DNA of 6,686 nucleotides from Gammaproteobacteria bacterium. GTDB lineage: Bacteria > Pseudomonadota > Gammaproteobacteria > Steroidobacterales > JABDKV01. The DNA lies in NCBI GenBank assembly GCA_029862285.1, contig JAOTXR010000121.1, forward strand, positions 1-6,686, given 5' to 3'. A model generated the notes under the pieces. It was not told the origin of the DNA, made no database searches, and was given only the letters and a program-made list of their open reading frames with translations. The translations under genes were made by a program, and so were the position numbers. Numbering within the stretch: the first letter of the stretch is position 1; each line of letters starts with the position of its first letter. Of the stretch, positions 4,815 to 6,686 are shown piece by piece.

Positions 4815-6686
4815 ATGTCCGTTTTGAATACAACCGAAAGACTGCGGTGGATATTTTTGTGCTGTGGATTTCTCATCATGCTGCCGCCAGGGGTAGCTCA
4901 ATCGACCGATAGCGACGGCATCGCATCCGTCGCCCGCAGCGGACACGCGGTTTCGGCCAGTTCGACGCAAGAGGACGCTGCGGCGCTGCGGGCCGTGAAC
5001 CGCGCCGTCGATAGCGACGGTGACGGGCTGGAGGACTTTGCAGATAATTGCAGCGATATTGCAAACGCCAACCAGCGTGATTCGAACAGCGACGGTTATG
5101 GCAATGCCTGTGATCCTGATCTCAACAATAATGGAACCGTATCCTTTCCCGATGTAGCTATCTTCAAGGCAGCCTTTCTGACCAGCCCTGGCGATACAAA
5201 CTGGAATCCGGATGCAGATTTCGATGGCGACGATCTTGTCGGCTTCTCCGACCTGGCAGTGATGAAAAACCTGTTTCTGAGTCCACCCGGGCCGTCAGGG
5301 ATGTCCTGCGCCGGTACTGTCCCGTGTCCTGAACCCAGGCTGATTTTCGCCTGGCCGATGCCCGGTGCCGATGCTGACGACTGGGTGATCAATAACTACG
5401 TCGATCTGGATCCCGGCGCCGGTATTCTCGATTACCTGGGCGGAGCAAAGTCTTACGACGGTCATCGGGGTGTAGACATAGATGTGCCGACGTTTCGTGC
5501 AATGGATAATGACTTTCCGATTCTGGCGGTGGCGCAGGGGACGGTACTGGATCTGGAAGACGGCAACTTCGACCGTAATACGTCGTGCGTGGGTTCCTGG
5601 AATTTCGTTACGGTCGGTCATCCAAATGGATGGAAGACTATTTACGGCCATCTGAAAATGAATTCTGTCGTCGTCTCCGTCGGTCAGATCGTCGAAGCCG
5701 GTGATGTGCTCGGTGTCGTCGGCAGTTCGGGTTGCTCGACCGCTCCGCATTTGCATCTGCAAACGCACGACGAAAATAATGTTGTCAGATCGCCGTTTCT
5801 CGAAGGCATGTGGTCGAATCCACCGGTCTACAATACGCCAATCGGTTTCATGGATGCAGCGTTGTACAATGCGACGATCAACAATGCGAACATGATCAAG
5901 GATCCGCCGCCGAATGCGACGATCGTGCCGCCTGGCGGCACGTTCGGGATCGGCTTATCGATGGGGGGTGGCGCTCTCGGCGATTCGGTTAATCTCAGGA
6001 TCCTCAGTGGCGCGGGTCTGGTCGCCCAGAACACCACCAACTGGCCCGGGGTACTCCGGCATAGTTTCTGGTGGTGGAACTATGGCTTCGCCACCGGTGC
6101 ATCGGGTCCTCACGAACTGGAGATCCGTGTAAACGGCAATCTGGTTGAGATTTACAATTTTACTGTTGCACCGATACTGACGGGTTTTCAGCAGGTGCGT
6201 CACGGTGTTCCGGCTGCCAGCTACCAGGCGCTGTTCAACGACCTGGTTACCAACGGTTACAGGCCTGTCTGGGTTGACGGCTACGACGTCAACGGGTCGA
6301 CGTTTTTCAACGTCATTTTCGATCAGAGCGTCGTGGCGTCCTGGGCCGCAGCGCACGGTCAGGACAACACGCAATATCAGAACTTTTTCAATGCCCAGGT
6401 GCAGGCCGGCCGTAGATTGGTGCATATCGACAGTTATCTGGAGGGCGGCCAGATGCGCCACGCATCCGTATTTGCCGACGAAATCGGGACAGCATGGGCT
6501 TCCTACCACGGCGCAACGGTGGCGGACCATCTGACGTTATTCAATAACTTCGTCGGCCAGGGTTTCAGGGCCAGAATTATCTCGAGCGTCCAGGAGGGTG
6601 GTACGCAGCGCATCACCGCGCTCTACGACAAAAATCCGGTCGGTGGTTGGGTCGCCCTGGCCAATCTGAGCAGTGCGCAATACCAG
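4815..6686 (+). CDS. Secreted M23 metallopeptidase with dockerin-like module and BTRD1-type repeats (3' end outside window)
   Basis: 624 codons are open to the window edge with no stop, so the C-terminus is missing. Residues 1-29 are a signal peptide (RLRW, hydrophobic core, GVAQ). Residues 66-165 are a TSP3/dockerin-like module with calcium loops D102-N104-N106-G107-V109-D113 and D135-D137-D139-V142-D146, ending PPGPSGMSC. Residues about 205-325 are an M23 (LytM-type) zinc endopeptidase domain with all expected ligands: H217-x3-D221 (GHRGVD), H279 in YGHL, and H312-x-H314 (PHLHL). M23 enzymes cleave peptidoglycan cross-bridges or other peptides outside the cytoplasm. Residues about 368-455 look like a beta-sandwich. 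From 462 on, repeats of about 50 residues (RHGVPAASYQALFNDLVTNG..., AAHGQDNTQYQNFFNAQV..., SYHGATVADHLTLFNNFV..., then VALANLSSAQYQ cut off) match the pattern of bacterial tandem repeat domain 1 (PF17660). The likely role is a secreted hydrolase attached through its module; its substrate is unknown. Confidence 0.92.
   Translation, partial: MSVLNTTERLRWIFLCCGFLIMLPPGVAQSTDSDGIASVARSGHAVSASSTQEDAAALRAVNRAVDSDGDGLEDFADNCSDIANANQRDSNSDGYGNACDPDLNNNGTVSFPDVAIFKAAFLTSPGDTNWNPDADFDGDDLVGFSDLAVMKNLFLSPPGPSGMSCAGTVPCPEPRLIFAWPMPGADADDWVINNYVDLDPGAGILDYLGGAKSYDGHRGVDIDVPTFRAMDNDFPILAVAQGTVLDLEDGNFDRNTSCVGSWNFVTVGHPNGWKTIYGHLKMNSVVVSVGQIVEAGDVLGVVGSSGCSTAPHLHLQTHDENNVVRSPFLEGMWSNPPVYNTPIGFMDAALYNATINNANMIKDPPPNATIVPPGGTFGIGLSMGGGALGDSVNLRILSGAGLVAQNTTNWPGVLRHSFWWWNYGFATGASGPHELEIRVNGNLVEIYNFTVAPILTGFQQVRHGVPAASYQALFNDLVTNGYRPVWVDGYDVNGSTFFNVIFDQSVVASWAAAHGQDNTQYQNFFNAQVQAGRRLVHIDSYLEGGQMRHASVFADEIGTAWASYHGATVADHLTLFNNFVGQGFRARIISSVQEGGTQRITALYDKNPVGGWVALANLSSAQYQ

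Noticed and set aside
5955..6530. Minus-strand open frame of about 190 codons opposite the M23 gene
   Set aside because: No recognisable motif; the opposite strand carries clear repeats with coherent codon structure.
5010..6686. Tandem repeats as a CRISPR or DNA-level repeat array
   Set aside because: The repetition is at protein level (about 50-residue units with diverged codons), with no identical DNA repeats and spacers. No CRISPR array was seen anywhere in the window.

Overview
The window looks like accessory chromosome from a free-living, probably marine, gammaproteobacterium. The evidence is indirect: moderately high GC, a tRNA-Thr(CGT) resembling enterobacterial thrW, a VPLPA-type CTERM sorting tail, secreted thrombospondin type 3/dockerin-like modules ending in PPGPS, and an outer-membrane pair of DUF4892-OmpA and CsgG-like proteins. 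No gene here fixes the taxon, so this placement is inference.

Layout. A Fur/Irr-type regulator (25-450, +) starts almost on top of a perfect TATAAT box. It is followed by tRNA-Thr(CGT) (506-581, +) with its own promoter. After a hairpin-rich gap come two closely spaced plus-strand genes. The first (844-1425) is a secreted cohesin-like domain protein with a VPLPA-CTERM tail. The second (1486-2394) is a secreted beta-rich protein ending in a TSP3/dockerin-like module. A minus-strand pair follows, 3507-4442 (DUF4892-OmpA) then 2550-3446 (CsgG family plus SH3), read from a good sigma70-like promoter at 4485-4513. The window closes with a large plus-strand gene (4815 to beyond 6686) that is open at the window edge. 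It encodes a secreted M23 metallopeptidase with an N-terminal copy of the same dockerin-like module and C-terminal bacterial tandem repeats.

Two related copies of a short element with inverted ends (outer 12 bp GGGGACAGTGAC / GTCACTGTCCCC) lie in the same orientation at 2353-2547 and 4584-4717. They bracket exactly the minus-strand ompA/csgG pair and separate it from the two plus-strand genes that share the dockerin-like module. The left 21 bp of the first copy lie inside the end of the 1486-2394 gene and add seven codons in frame.

How the genes may work together (inference). The plus-strand genes look like an export and cell-surface set: a potential cohesin-like anchor carrying a sorting signal, a dockerin-like secreted protein, and a dockerin-like cell-wall hydrolase. 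The minus-strand pair is an envelope module: an OmpA-type peptidoglycan binder and a CsgG-like secretion-pore relative. The three plus-strand surface genes share an unusual GC-G(5-8)-A ribosome-binding region of varying G length, which suggests a common expression style.
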